Assembly (NCBI GenBank): GCA_937874515.1
Contig: CALNBV010000186.1
Coordinates: forward strand, 1-19,822
DNA from: an uncultured Paenibacillaceae bacterium
GTDB taxonomy: Bacteria > Bacillota > Bacilli > Aneurinibacillales > Aneurinibacillaceae
Length of the DNA stretch: 19,822 nt
Direction: 5' to 3'
Part shown: positions 1 through 7,560 of the stretch, in pieces
Numbering within the stretch: the first letter of the stretch is position 1
Layout of the letters: every line of letters starts with the position of its first letter
Made by a program: the position numbers and the translations under genes
The notes under the pieces: generated by a model
Database searches by the model: none
Told to the model about the DNA's origin: nothing
What the model saw: only the letters and a program-made list of their open reading frames with translations

Positions 1-243
1 ACGAAATGGCACATGTTGCGTTATACTGCCATTCTTGTGCCAACCACCCTTCTTCTTTATGGCATCCATTCCGTGGGGATGGTGTATTTTATCGGCATGG
101 CGGCTTTAGGATGCGCTTGGATTGCTTTAAATACTGCAGGTCTTTTTATGAAAGATACCATTAAGTTTTCGCGGATTTCCTTTGTGTACTCTTTAATTTA
201 TCTCAACTTATTTAGTCTTTTAATTTTTATTGACCGGGTTTAA
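1..243 (+). CDS. ctaB: Heme O synthase (protoheme IX farnesyltransferase), C-terminal end only
   Basis: The open frame enters from the left edge (codon 1 = bases 1-3) and runs 80 codons to a TAA. The ATG at 13 is internal, not the start. The visible part has two hydrophobic helices and a short tail with the pattern KDTIKFSRISFVYSLIYLN. This resembles the C-terminal end of CtaB/CyoE-type prenyltransferases, where a charged loop precedes a final helix containing 'YSLIYL'. The known family reaction is farnesylation of heme b to heme o in the membrane, for heme-copper oxidases. The assignment is supported by the next genes (oxidase subunit III-like, Sco). The catalytic Asp-rich loops lie outside the window, so the call rests on the tail and context. 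Confidence 0.72.
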   Translation, partial: TKWHMLRYTAILVPTTLLLYGIHSVGMVYFIGMAALGCAWIALNTAGLFMKDTIKFSRISFVYSLIYLNLFSLLIFIDRV

Positions 244-269
244 AGAAATAATGGGAGGGGGAAAATGGA

Positions 270-887
270 ATGTCAGTACATTCCCATGATCAAATGGTGC
301 CAGGGAAGGGAATAAAGGATATTGGTCAATTAGGAACCTGGATGGGCCTGATTTCTTTTACGTTCCTTTTCGCAACATTTATTGCCTCAAATGTGTATTT
401 GCGAGGGTGGTCTCCAGAAACATTCTCTATTAATTTGCCGGGGTCAGTGCAAAATATCGTCTACCTTAATTTTCTTTTTACAGTTCTTGCAGGGGTATTA
501 TCCATCAGTGCAGGGATTAGTTATAAGAAAAAGAAAAACGCCCTATTTATAACCTTGTATATACTAAGTGCAATGGCTTTTGTGGGGGATTCCATTTTAA
601 CAGGCTGGATTGTGGGTCATTATTACGGCCTGAGTGCTGCTGCGTGGACAGCCTATGGCATGGTAGAAATATTCATGCTGATTCTTGATGTAATATCTCT
701 GGTTCTTTTTATCGTTGGATTCTTTTATATGGGACCGAAGAAAAATAAATCTCTCAACCGCTTTATTCCTGGGGCCTTAAGCGTTTGGGTTTACACCATG
801 ATTATGGGAGTCATCGTCTTTATTCAATGTGATTTAATTGAAGTCGGTCAGTTTTTAGAATGGTGTGGCATGAAATTAACTCAATAA
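270..887 (+). CDS. Divergent cytochrome c oxidase subunit III-like membrane protein
   Basis: 205 residues with five predicted membrane helices (about 22-44, 62-84, 90-113, 129-153, 167-189), the size and topology of five-helix bacterial heme-copper oxidase subunit III. The first helix, GTWMGLISFTFLFATFIAS followed by NVYLRGW, resembles the subunit III opening. The usual His/Glu signatures of later helices are not evident, so the protein is a divergent member. The start is set by a GGGAGGGGG ribosome site at 253-261; another ATG at 265 is in a different frame. It lies 26 nt after ctaB and 16 nt before a small membrane peptide, in an apparent oxidase operon. The catalytic subunit I and subunit II are not in the window and may lie upstream. 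Another small membrane protein of oxidase clusters remains possible. Confidence 0.65.
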   Translation: MSVHSHDQMVPGKGIKDIGQLGTWMGLISFTFLFATFIASNVYLRGWSPETFSINLPGSVQNIVYLNFLFTVLAGVLSISAGISYKKKKNALFITLYILSAMAFVGDSILTGWIVGHYYGLSAAAWTAYGMVEIFMLILDVISLVLFIVGFFYMGPKKNKSLNRFIPGALSVWVYTMIMGVIVFIQCDLIEVGQFLEWCGMKLTQ

Positions 888-903
888 AAAAGGAGTGAAA
901 CAA

Positions 904-1002
904 ATGGGTTTAATTCTCTATGCGACGGGTTTTCTCCTTTTTCCCTTCATTCTCTTCTTAGTATTCATGTTTCTGTCTAAACTCTCAACACGGGAAGAAT
1001 AG
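904..1002 (+). CDS. 32-residue single-helix membrane peptide in the oxidase operon
   Basis: A 33-codon frame (ATG at 904, TAG at 1000-1002) with a very good ribosome site AAAGGAGTGAAA just upstream. The peptide starts MGLILYATGF, has one hydrophobic helix (about residues 2-24), then a short polar tail SKLSTREE. It sits 16 nt after the subunit III-like gene. Its stop codon overlaps the ribosome site of the Sco gene (AGGAG at 1001-1005), so the two are probably translationally coupled. Tiny one-helix subunits are known in heme-copper oxidases (for example the 34-residue CbaD/IIa subunit of Thermus ba3 oxidase). A comparable accessory role is inferred from position and size only; no homology is claimed. 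Confidence 0.7.
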   Translation: MGLILYATGFLLFPFILFLVFMFLSKLSTREE

Positions 1003-1014
1003 GAGTGAAATAGG

Positions 1015-1626
1015 TTGAAAGTAGCGGTGGTAAAACGTTACAGTTTTTATGTAGTGACAATCTTACTATTGGGATTGTTTGTGGGTATTCTCGGTTATCA
1101 ACTATGGTGGGGAATGACCCGTCTACCGGTGATTGACCGTGCCCCGGATTTCCGACTTAGTGATGTAAATAACAAAGCTGTAACCCTTCATGATACGGAT
1201 GGTAAAATTAGATTAGTTTCATTTTTTTACACCAGTTGCCCTGATATATGCCAAACCACCAATTACAATTTAGTAAGTTTGGATAAAAAGCTTGCTGAAA
1301 AAGGATTACAAAAAGATACGAACTTGATATCCATTTCTTTTGATTCAGAAAGGGATACTGCAGACCATTTAAAGAAATATATTGCTGCAGGCCAGTTTGA
1401 TCGTCCAGGATGGTTATTCCTCCGGGGTGAAAAGGATGAAATTAATAAAGCGGTGAAAGGGTTTAAAATTGTTGCGGAAAAAGGTTCCGATGGTTACTAT
1501 TTGCATTCGAATAAATTATTCCTTGTGGATGGGAACAATAATATCCGCAGTGTCTACAAAATGGGCAGTGACATGGATAATGATCAAATCCTCAAGGACA
1601 TCGCTAATTTGCAAAAAGAATTATAG
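1015..1626 (+). CDS. SCO1/SenC-family copper chaperone
   Basis: 203 residues from a TTG start, set by the AGGAG ribosome site at 1001-1005. An N-terminal membrane anchor (about residues 11-30) precedes an extracytoplasmic thioredoxin-like domain. The Sco signature is present: C75-P-D-I-C79 within FFYTSCPDICQ, and the distal conserved His164 in YYLHSNKLFLVD. Together these form the Cu-binding site in the family. Known role: delivering copper to, or reducing, the CuA site of cytochrome c oxidase subunit II. Placement after ctaB, the subunit III-like gene and the small peptide fits oxidase assembly. A terminator directly follows, so this is the last gene of the cluster. Confidence 0.93.
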   Translation: MKVAVVKRYSFYVVTILLLGLFVGILGYQLWWGMTRLPVIDRAPDFRLSDVNNKAVTLHDTDGKIRLVSFFYTSCPDICQTTNYNLVSLDKKLAEKGLQKDTNLISISFDSERDTADHLKKYIAAGQFDRPGWLFLRGEKDEINKAVKGFKIVAEKGSDGYYLHSNKLFLVDGNNNIRSVYKMGSDMDNDQILKDIANLQKEL

Positions 1627-1640
1627 TACTTTCAATAAGG

Positions 1641-1666
1641 GCTATTGGGAAACCAATAGCTTTTTT
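1641..1666 (+). terminator. Intrinsic terminator after the oxidase cluster
   Basis: GCTATTGG (1641-1648) and CCAATAGC (1653-1660) form an 8-bp perfect stem closed by a GAAA tetraloop. Six T residues (1661-1666) follow. It begins 14 nt after the Sco stop codon. Confidence 0.93.
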
Positions 1667-1682
1667 GATTGGGGAAAAATAT

Positions 1683-1736
1683 TTGTATAATAATTCCGAA
1701 AATTCTATTAAAAAATATGTAAAATAATGCTATGAT
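1683..1736 (+). promoter_or_regulatory. Candidate promoter(s) for the cytochrome c peroxidase gene
   Basis: After the terminator at 1641-1666 the peroxidase needs its own promoter. Two candidates are visible. One is TTGTAT (1683-1688), 17 nt, TATTAA (1706-1711). The other is an extended -10, TGC-TATGAT (1728-1736), with a poor -35. The sequence alone does not choose between them. Confidence 0.45.
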
Positions 1737-1770
1737 AAAATTTGTTATGATTATGAAATGGGAGGGAGAT

Positions 1771-2796
1771 ATGGAAATGAAAGGTTGGGAAAAGAGAGTC
1801 ACATTACTTGCTATAGCAGGGGGGATTGCAGGATTATTCATACTGGGAGGTTGTACAGATGCTGCTAAGACTTCCAAAAATGTTGACGCTGATGCAATTG
1901 CTGAGGCGAAACAAAAGTTTCAACCCCTTGGAAAAATGCCTATTCCCAAGAATAATTCTATGAGCCCTGAAAAGATTGCCCTTGGTGAAACGTTGTTTAA
2001 AGACCCCCGTTTGTCAGGTAATAATACAGTAAGTTGTATGACCTGCCATAATCCAGGACTTGGTTTTAGCAATGGGACACCTGTTTCAGCCGGGATTGAA
2101 GGGAAGCTAGGAACAAGAAATTCCCTTTCTGTACTTAATGCGGGTTACCATACTTCTTTCTTCTGGGATGGAAGGGCTAAAACTTTGGAAGAACAGGCCC
2201 TTGGCCCTATTGAAAACCCTGTAGAAATGGACCAAAACCTGGATGAATTAATTAAGGAATTAAAAGGGGTTGCCGATTATCAACAGAAATTCAAAAAGGT
2301 ATTTAATGATGAAATCACAAAGGATAATCTGGCAAAAGCAATTGCTGCTTATGAACGGACCATTGTAATGGACAAGACTCCTTTTGATGATTATTTGGCA
2401 GGCAATGAGGAAGCTATTTCTAAAGAAGCTAAACAGGGAATGGTTTTATTTGCCGGAAAGGCTAATTGCATGGTTTGCCATGGAGGGCCAACATTAAGTG
2501 ATAATCAGTTTCATAATATAGGCATTTCTGGTGATGACCCTGGATTGTTGAATGTTACGAAAAAGGATGAAGACCGTGGTAAGTTCCGCACACCTCAATT
2601 GCGGGGACTCATGTATACTGCTCCTTTCATGCACAATGGACAATTTAAAACCATCAATGAAGTTGTTTCCTTTTATAATAAAGGGGGAGATAAGACACCG
2701 AACCAAAGTGAATTGATTAAACCATTAAACCTTACTAAAGAAGAAGAGAAAGCCCTCGTCGCTTTTCTAGAATCTTTAAGTGGCGATAAAAAATAA
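1771..2796 (+). CDS. Di-heme cytochrome c peroxidase (CcpA/MauG family), lipoprotein
   Basis: 341 residues from ATG 1771, chosen because GGAGG (1761-1765) lies just upstream; an in-frame ATG at 1732 would put the ribosome site inside the gene. The N-terminus is a lipoprotein signal ending FILGGC, with lipid attachment at Cys28. Two c-type heme sites are present: CMTCH (about residues 89-93) and CMVCH (233-237). The family's FFWDGRA and GPIENPVEM segments lie between them. PFMHNG (Met at about 287) matches the distal Met ligand region near the C-terminus. The known reaction is reduction of H2O2 with electrons from a c-type cytochrome or quinol chain, outside the membrane. It is flanked by terminators, so it is monocistronic. 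MauG-like substrate oxidation is less likely but possible. Confidence 0.93.
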   Translation: MEMKGWEKRVTLLAIAGGIAGLFILGGCTDAAKTSKNVDADAIAEAKQKFQPLGKMPIPKNNSMSPEKIALGETLFKDPRLSGNNTVSCMTCHNPGLGFSNGTPVSAGIEGKLGTRNSLSVLNAGYHTSFFWDGRAKTLEEQALGPIENPVEMDQNLDELIKELKGVADYQQKFKKVFNDEITKDNLAKAIAAYERTIVMDKTPFDDYLAGNEEAISKEAKQGMVLFAGKANCMVCHGGPTLSDNQFHNIGISGDDPGLLNVTKKDEDRGKFRTPQLRGLMYTAPFMHNGQFKTINEVVSFYNKGGDKTPNQSELIKPLNLTKEEEKALVAFLESLSGDKK

Positions 2797-2816
2797 TAAA
2801 TAATTGATATAATAAG

Positions 2817-2848
2817 AAGATGCTTTGCTTTATAGAGCATCTTTTTTT
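2817..2848 (+). terminator. Intrinsic terminator after the peroxidase gene
   Basis: AAGATGCT (2817-2824) pairs with AGCATCTT (2836-2843) around an 11-nt loop. The T tract runs through 2848. Confidence 0.88.
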
Positions 2849-2898
2849 ACACTATAGGTAGCCTAAGATTGATCTATAGAATGGAGCAAGGATAATTC

Positions 2899-4731
2899 AT
2901 GTATCGCAATTTAGAAGAATGCATCATTGATTTAGAAAAGCATGGCCATTTGGTCCGCATTCGTGAAGAAGTAGACCCTCATCTTGAAATGGCAGCCATC
3001 CATTTGAAAGTGTATGAAGCTGGCGGCCCTGCTTTGTTATTTGAAAATGTGAAAGGGACGAAGTTTCGTGCTGTATCCAACCTTTTTGGCACATTAGAGC
3101 GCAGTAAATTTATGTTTCGGGATACATTGGATGAGGTGAAGAATGTCATTGCCCTTCGTTCAGACCCTATGAAAGCATTAAAAAATCCTCTTAAACATAT
3201 TCAAACTGGCTTAGCTGCAGGAAAAGCCCTGCCTTTAAAAAAATCTAGCAGCTTGCCTGTAGCAGCTCAGGAAATTAATATATCTGACCTTCCCTTAATC
3301 CAACATTGGCCTATGGATGGAGGGGCTTTTATCACATTGCCTCAGGTGTATTCAGAAGATGTGGACAAACCAGGGATTATGAATTCTAATCTGGGCATGT
3401 ATCGTGTGCAGCTAAACGGGAATGATTATGCACTGAATCATGAAATTGGGTTGCATTATCAGATTCACCGTGGAATCGGAGTCCATCAGGAAAAAGCGAC
3501 AAGACAAGGCCAACCTCTGAAGGTAAGTATTTTCGTCGGTGGCCCTCCTGCCCATACATTGTCTGCAGTTATGCCATTGCCAGAAGGAATGAGCGAGTTG
3601 ACCTTTGCCGGGTTGCTAGGAGGCCGCCGTTTTCGCTACAGCTATATTGATGGCTATTGCATTAGCAATGATGCTGATTTTGTCATTACAGGGGAACTTC
3701 ATCCTGGGGAATCCAGGCCAGAGGGGCCTTTTGGGGATCATTTAGGGTATTACAGTCTAGTCCATTCTTTTCCCGTGATGAAAGTCCATAAAGTCTATGC
3801 GAAACCTAATGCCATTTGGCCTTTGACTGTTGTAGGGCGTCCCCCCCAGGAAGATACGGTGTTTGGGGAATTGATTCACGAAATCACAGGGGATGGCATC
3901 AAACAAGAGATTCCTGGTGTTAAAGAAGTTCATGCAGTAGATGCAGCAGGGGTCCATCCCCTTTTATTTGCCATTGGCAGTGAACGGTATACTCCTTATC
4001 AACAGGAAAAACAACCTACGGAGTTACTTACCCTTGCCAATCGTATTTTAGGAACGGGACAACTAAGTCTTGCTAAGTACTTGTTTATTACGGCAGAAGA
4101 GAAAAAACCATTAGATAGCCATGATATCACTGACTTTTTGACCTATATTTTGGAACGCCTTGATTTACATCGGGATCTTCATTTCCAGACCAATACAACC
4201 ATTGATACCCTTGATTATTCAGGTACGGGATTAAATAGAGGCAGTAAAGTCGTATTCGCTGCCTATGGTGAGCCAAAAAGGGAGCTGTGTACAGAAGTTC
4301 CTGATGTATTCCAACATTTAAGGGGATTTGAAAATCCCCAATTGGTCATGCCAGGCATCGTGGCGATTCAAGGTGAGCAATTTGCAAGTTATGAGAATGC
4401 CCGCCAGGAAATGCAGGGGTTAAGTGAGACGATCCAAAGCAGGGGTTCCATTGCATCTTGTCCCATGATTATTTTATGTGATGATAGCTTATATTTAAGT
4501 GCAACGGTTCGTAATTTCCTCTGGATTACTTTTACCCGGAGCAATCCTTCCCATGATATATATGGTGTGAATAGCTATTATGAAAACAAACATTGGGCGT
4601 GTGATAACCTGATTATTGATGCCCGCATTAAACCACATCACGCACCACCTCTTGAAGTGGACCCCCAGGTTGAGAAGAATATTGAGCGTTTTTTTGTGAA
4701 AGGGGCTAGTTTAGCAGGAGTTAAAATATAA
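2899..4731 (+). CDS. UbiD-family prenylated-FMN-dependent decarboxylase (long form)
   Basis: 610 residues, longer than the roughly 470-500 of E. coli UbiD or BsdC and similar in size to the long UbiD-family proteins of other bacteria. Visible family motifs are NSNLGMYRV (about 162-170), RGIGVHQEKA (191-200), VGGPPAH (213-219), PLPEGMSE (226-233) and RPEGPFGDHLGYYS (273-286). By spacing against characterised UbiD enzymes, Arg169, Glu275 and Asp280 look like the catalytic set, and Asn164 and Glu229 look like metal/prFMN ligands (inferred). The known reaction is reversible non-oxidative decarboxylation of aromatic or unsaturated acids using prenyl-FMN made by UbiX. No ubiX is in the window. ATG 2899 follows AAGGA (2888-2892). 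No clear promoter is seen in 2849-2898. The substrate cannot be told: quinone-pathway and aromatic-acid roles are both possible. Confidence 0.9.
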   Translation: MYRNLEECIIDLEKHGHLVRIREEVDPHLEMAAIHLKVYEAGGPALLFENVKGTKFRAVSNLFGTLERSKFMFRDTLDEVKNVIALRSDPMKALKNPLKHIQTGLAAGKALPLKKSSSLPVAAQEINISDLPLIQHWPMDGGAFITLPQVYSEDVDKPGIMNSNLGMYRVQLNGNDYALNHEIGLHYQIHRGIGVHQEKATRQGQPLKVSIFVGGPPAHTLSAVMPLPEGMSELTFAGLLGGRRFRYSYIDGYCISNDADFVITGELHPGESRPEGPFGDHLGYYSLVHSFPVMKVHKVYAKPNAIWPLTVVGRPPQEDTVFGELIHEITGDGIKQEIPGVKEVHAVDAAGVHPLLFAIGSERYTPYQQEKQPTELLTLANRILGTGQLSLAKYLFITAEEKKPLDSHDITDFLTYILERLDLHRDLHFQTNTTIDTLDYSGTGLNRGSKVVFAAYGEPKRELCTEVPDVFQHLRGFENPQLVMPGIVAIQGEQFASYENARQEMQGLSETIQSRGSIASCPMIILCDDSLYLSATVRNFLWITFTRSNPSHDIYGVNSYYENKHWACDNLIIDARIKPHHAPPLEVDPQVEKNIERFFVKGASLAGVKI

Positions 4732-4753
4732 ATTTAATAAGGCAGGTGATGTT

Positions 4754-5983
4754 ATGGATCCTATTCAGTTTACTGATTTAATGGAGTTGGCGGATATTAT
4801 TGCAGAACGTTTAGGAAATCCAATTACCATTGAGGATCAGCATCACCAGGTGGTGGCTTATAGTATTCATGGAGAAACCCCCGATCCAGTACGCATCGAA
4901 ACCATTATGAAACGGAAAGTGCCTGAAACTGTATTGGCTCGCTTCTGGAAAGCAGGAGTGATCCAATCCTTAATGCACAGTGACCAACCTGTACGTATTC
5001 CTTCTATTCAAGAGTTGGGTCTGGGAAATCGCATCGCCATTTCTATTCGCAAAGGGACAGAAGTGTTAGGATATATATGGGTGCAAGAAACTGGGCGGCC
5101 TTTAGTCGAAGAAGATTATGGCATTCTCCGCTGGGCAGCCCGTCTTGCCATGCCTCGCCTGTTGCAAAAACGAGATCGATATATCAAAAAAGAAGAAAAT
5201 AAGAAGGCATTATTCTGGCAAATTCTTTCTGGAAATTGTTCCTTAGATGAAATTCATCAGGAAGCTGCCACTCTCTCTATCTATTTCCCCCCATACATGG
5301 TCGTTGTAGCAGGGGAAATAAAATGTAAAGAAAATCAATGGCTCTCCATACAAAAGGAGTTAGATTATTTACTGGAAAATTTAAAAGAAACCACGCCCTT
5401 TTCTTTTCTTCCTCTCTGGGTTTATGATGAAAAACAATGCATCATTCTGGGAGGTGCAAAGAAAATGGATGGTTTAGAAGAAGAGGCTGGCAGTTTCCTG
5501 ATGTGGTTAAACAACCGCTTCTCTGTGGGAAAAGGAATTCAGATAAAAACTGGGGGATTTGGATCTGTAGTAAATAATATTCTGGATATTCCTCGCAGTT
5601 ACCGTCAATCACTAGAAGTGATTGAAATTAAAAATTCCATGCCTGGAGAGATTGAAGATATCTATGGCTATCATAAATTAGGTTTTTTCCGGTATTTTCC
5701 AGTTATGAAAGCGTTGAATCAAGAAGAAGGGTATAGCAATGTCCAATTACAACGGCTTGTCCGTTATGATCAAGAGAATCATGGGAATTTGCTTGAAACC
5801 CTGGCTGTTTTTTTAGATCACGGGGGAAGGGTGAATCAGACCTCGGAAATTCTTCATATTCATTCCAATACATTACACTATCGGATTAAAAAAATAGAGG
5901 AGATAGGGAAGATTGATTTAGGCGAACCTCTGAATCGTGCCACGATTTATATGGAATTAAAACTAAACAAATATGGCAAATAG
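4754..5983 (+). CDS. PucR-family transcriptional regulator (AdeR-like)
   Basis: 409 residues. The C-terminal helix-turn-helix of the PucR/CdaR type is clear at about 358-386 (GGRVNQTSEILHIHSNTLHY, then RIKKIEEIG). It is preceded by a GAF-like N-terminal region (about 10-135) and a middle GGDEF-like/CdaR-type segment. The start has an AGGTGA ribosome site 22 nt after the UbiD gene, so the two are probably co-transcribed. A strong terminator overlaps its stop codon and ald is the next gene. In Bacillus subtilis the PucR-type protein AdeR activates ald, so this is the likely AdeR counterpart. Family and gene order are seen; the regulatory link to ald is inferred. Control of the upstream UbiD gene is an alternative. 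Confidence 0.87.
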   Translation: MDPIQFTDLMELADIIAERLGNPITIEDQHHQVVAYSIHGETPDPVRIETIMKRKVPETVLARFWKAGVIQSLMHSDQPVRIPSIQELGLGNRIAISIRKGTEVLGYIWVQETGRPLVEEDYGILRWAARLAMPRLLQKRDRYIKKEENKKALFWQILSGNCSLDEIHQEAATLSIYFPPYMVVVAGEIKCKENQWLSIQKELDYLLENLKETTPFSFLPLWVYDEKQCIILGGAKKMDGLEEEAGSFLMWLNNRFSVGKGIQIKTGGFGSVVNNILDIPRSYRQSLEVIEIKNSMPGEIEDIYGYHKLGFFRYFPVMKALNQEEGYSNVQLQRLVRYDQENHGNLLETLAVFLDHGGRVNQTSEILHIHSNTLHYRIKKIEEIGKIDLGEPLNRATIYMELKLNKYGK

Positions 5984-6030
5984 CTGTCCATTCTTTGTGG
6001 ATTCCCACAAAGGCTAGGACAGCTTTTTTT
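5982..6030 (+). terminator. Two-tier intrinsic terminator between the PucR gene and ald
   Basis: An outer stem AGCTGTCC (5982-5989) with GGACAGCT (6017-6024) encloses an inner stem CTTTGTGG (5993-6000) with CCACAAAG (6005-6012), loop ATTC. T residues run 6024-6030. The outer left arm overlaps the stop codon of the regulator gene. Read-through into ald should be low. Confidence 0.93.
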
Positions 6031-6071
6031 GATGCATCAACAAAGTAACGTAATGGCCATTTTCGTATAAT
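6029..6071 (+). promoter_or_regulatory. ald promoter with a candidate activator-binding palindrome
   Basis: A perfect -10 TATAAT lies at 6066-6071. The hexamer at the -35 position (6043-6048, AAGTAA) is a poor match, as expected for an activator-dependent promoter. TTGATGCATCAA (6029-6040) is a perfect 12-bp palindrome centred near -43 from the expected start. A second palindrome AATGGCCATT (6052-6061) lies just before the -10. The inverted pair TTTCGTA (6061-6067)/TACGAAA (6098-6104) brackets the start region. The palindrome's left edge touches the T tract of the preceding terminator. Binding by the adjacent PucR-type regulator is an inference. Confidence 0.6.
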
Positions 6072-6123
6072 AACATTAAGAAGGTATTTAACGGAATTAC
6101 GAAAGTAAAGGAGGGAAAGGAAA

Positions 6124-7245
6124 ATGATGATCGGTGTACCCAAAGAAATCAAAAATCATGAGAATCGGGTTGCATTAACTCCTGCCGGGGTAAATGCTTT
6201 CGTACAAAGGGGACATCAAGTCCTTATTGAAAACGGGGCTGGGGTTGGCAGTGGCTTTTCCATTGAAGACTATGTATCTCAAGGAGCTCAAATTGTTGAA
6301 ACTCCAGGGCAAGTCTGGGCTGCAGATTTAGTAATGAAAGTGAAGGAACCCTTGCCTGAAGAATATGGTTTTCTTAGAGAGGGATTGGTTTTATTTACCT
6401 ATCTTCATTTAGCTCCGGAAAGAAAACTTACGGAGGAATTAGTTAAGAAAAAGGTGACTGCCATTGGGTATGAAACCATACAATTGCATGATGGGTCCCT
6501 TCCTTTATTGCAACCCATGAGTGAAGTGGCAGGAAGAATGGCTGTACAAATTGGTGCTCATTTGTTGGAAAAGAATCAGGGGGGCAAGGGGGTTCTCCTT
6601 GGGGGGGTTCCAGGTGTACAGGCAGGAAAGGTAACCATCATTGGCGGGGGAATTGTTGGTGCCAATGCAGCGAAAATTGCTTTGGGTATGGGTGCCCATG
6701 TCACCATTATAGATATTAATCCTAATCGGTTACGGTATTTAGAAGAAATCTTTCAGGGGCGTCTGCAAACCTTAATATCCAATGGATATAATATTACCCG
6801 GGCTGTACGGGAAGCGGATTTATTAATTGGTGCCGTATTAATTCCTGGAGCAAAAGCTCCCTGTTTGGTTACGGAAGAGATGGTGAAGGCAATGGAGCCT
6901 GGGTCTGTCATTGTGGATGTAGCCATTGATCAGGGAGGATCCATTGAAACTGTTAATCGGGTAACCACACATAGTGACCCCTTTTATGTAAAACACGGCG
7001 TGCTTCATTATTCCGTTGCCAATATCCCAGGGTCCGTAGCAAGGACCTCTACCCTTGCTTTAACCAACGTCACCCTTCCTTATGCCATGGAGCTTGCCAA
7101 TAAGGGGCCATACCTTGCATCCTTAGAAAATCCGGCATTGGCGAAAGGCATAAATACAATGGATGGACGGGTAATCCATCCGGCGGTAGCAAAGGCCCAG
7201 GGATACCCTTTGGTTAAGGTGGAGGAAGTGTTGAAGGGGCATTAA
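6124..7245 (+). CDS. ald: Alanine dehydrogenase
   Basis: 373 residues, the usual family length, beginning MMIGVPKEIKNHENRVALTP. Known reaction: L-alanine + NAD+ + H2O to pyruvate + NH3 + NADH, cytoplasmic. It is used for alanine catabolism and normal sporulation in Bacillus. The family's catalytic residues are visible: Arg15 in ENRVALTP, Lys74 in MKVKEPL, His95 in YLHLAPE and Asp269 in VAIDQGG. The NAD-binding Rossmann motif is IIGGGIVGANAAKIALGMGA (about 172-191). AAAGGAGGG (6107-6115) sets the start; ATG 6127 is also possible but gives an N-terminus one residue shorter than usual. It is monocistronic between terminators. The PucR-type regulator upstream matches known AdeR-ald linkage. Confidence 0.97.
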   Translation: MMIGVPKEIKNHENRVALTPAGVNAFVQRGHQVLIENGAGVGSGFSIEDYVSQGAQIVETPGQVWAADLVMKVKEPLPEEYGFLREGLVLFTYLHLAPERKLTEELVKKKVTAIGYETIQLHDGSLPLLQPMSEVAGRMAVQIGAHLLEKNQGGKGVLLGGVPGVQAGKVTIIGGGIVGANAAKIALGMGAHVTIIDINPNRLRYLEEIFQGRLQTLISNGYNITRAVREADLLIGAVLIPGAKAPCLVTEEMVKAMEPGSVIVDVAIDQGGSIETVNRVTTHSDPFYVKHGVLHYSVANIPGSVARTSTLALTNVTLPYAMELANKGPYLASLENPALAKGINTMDGRVIHPAVAKAQGYPLVKVEEVLKGH

Positions 7246-7264
7246 TTTTCTTTGATACAAATAA

Positions 7265-7293
7265 AAAAAACAGGGTTGAGTACCCTGTTTTTT
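7265..7293. terminator. Bidirectional terminator shared by ald (+) and tRNA-Thr (-)
   Basis: AAAAAACAGGGT (7265-7276) pairs perfectly with ACCCTGTTTTTT (7282-7293) around a 5-nt loop. The T run serves the + strand and the A run provides the U tract on the minus strand, so it can end both converging transcripts. Confidence 0.92.
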
Positions 7294-7309
7294 ACATTTA
7301 TATGGTCTA

Positions 7310-7383
7310 TGGTGCTCCCACGCGGAATCGAACCACGAACTGATCATTACGAGTGATCTGTTATACCGTTTAACTATAGGAGC
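7310..7383 (-). tRNA. tRNA-Thr (anticodon CGT), CCA encoded
   Basis: Read on the minus strand, a complete cloverleaf folds. The acceptor GCTCCTA pairs with TGGGAGC, followed by discriminator A and an encoded CCA (7310-7312). U8 and A9 are present, the D stem is GTTA/TAAC, and the anticodon stem is GATCA/TGATC with loop CTCGTAA. The anticodon is CGT, reading ACG (Thr). The variable loop has 4 nt and the T arm is CGTGG-TTCGATT-CCGCG. It has its own promoter 20 nt upstream and a terminator downstream. This isoacceptor reads only ACG, so other Thr tRNAs must exist elsewhere. Confidence 0.96.
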
Positions 7384-7410
7384 AAATGATTTGATCAATT
7401 CGACGAATTT

Positions 7411-7439
7411 ATGATACGCCAACCGTAGGAAGTTGTCAA
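7411..7439 (-). promoter_or_regulatory. Sigma-A promoter of tRNA-Thr
   Basis: On the minus strand: perfect -35 TTGACA (7439-7434), a 17-nt spacer, then -10 TATCAT (7416-7411). The predicted start is about 20 nt upstream of the tRNA 5' end at 7383, typical for a lone tRNA gene. Confidence 0.9.
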
Positions 7440-7461
7440 TATTGTGCCCTTTCTCCCTTAA

Positions 7462-7491
7462 GAAAAAAAGGAAACGGGAAAGAATCCCGTT
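7462..7491 (-). terminator. Orphan minus-strand terminator upstream of the tRNA promoter
   Basis: AACGGGA (7473-7479) pairs with TCCCGTT (7485-7491), loop 5 nt. On the minus strand the stem is followed by TTCCTTTTTTTC, so it terminates leftward transcripts. On the + strand there is no T tract. No credible minus-strand gene lies to its right. It may insulate the tRNA from antisense transcription or end a small RNA. Confidence 0.6.
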
Positions 7492-7560
7492 ATCGAATTT
7501 AAAGCTTGGTGAGAAATAGAACTGGTCATAATTTTATCATATTTTCTGAAGGCATAATTG

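Noticed and set aside
1732..1770. Upstream ATG start for the cytochrome c peroxidase
   Set aside because: It would place the GGAGG ribosome site inside the gene and add a polar N-terminus before the lipoprotein signal.
2849..2898. Operator or promoter before the UbiD gene (CTATAG repeats, TAGG/CCTA arms)
   Set aside because: The repeats are short and AT-rich, and no correctly spaced -35/-10 pair was found.
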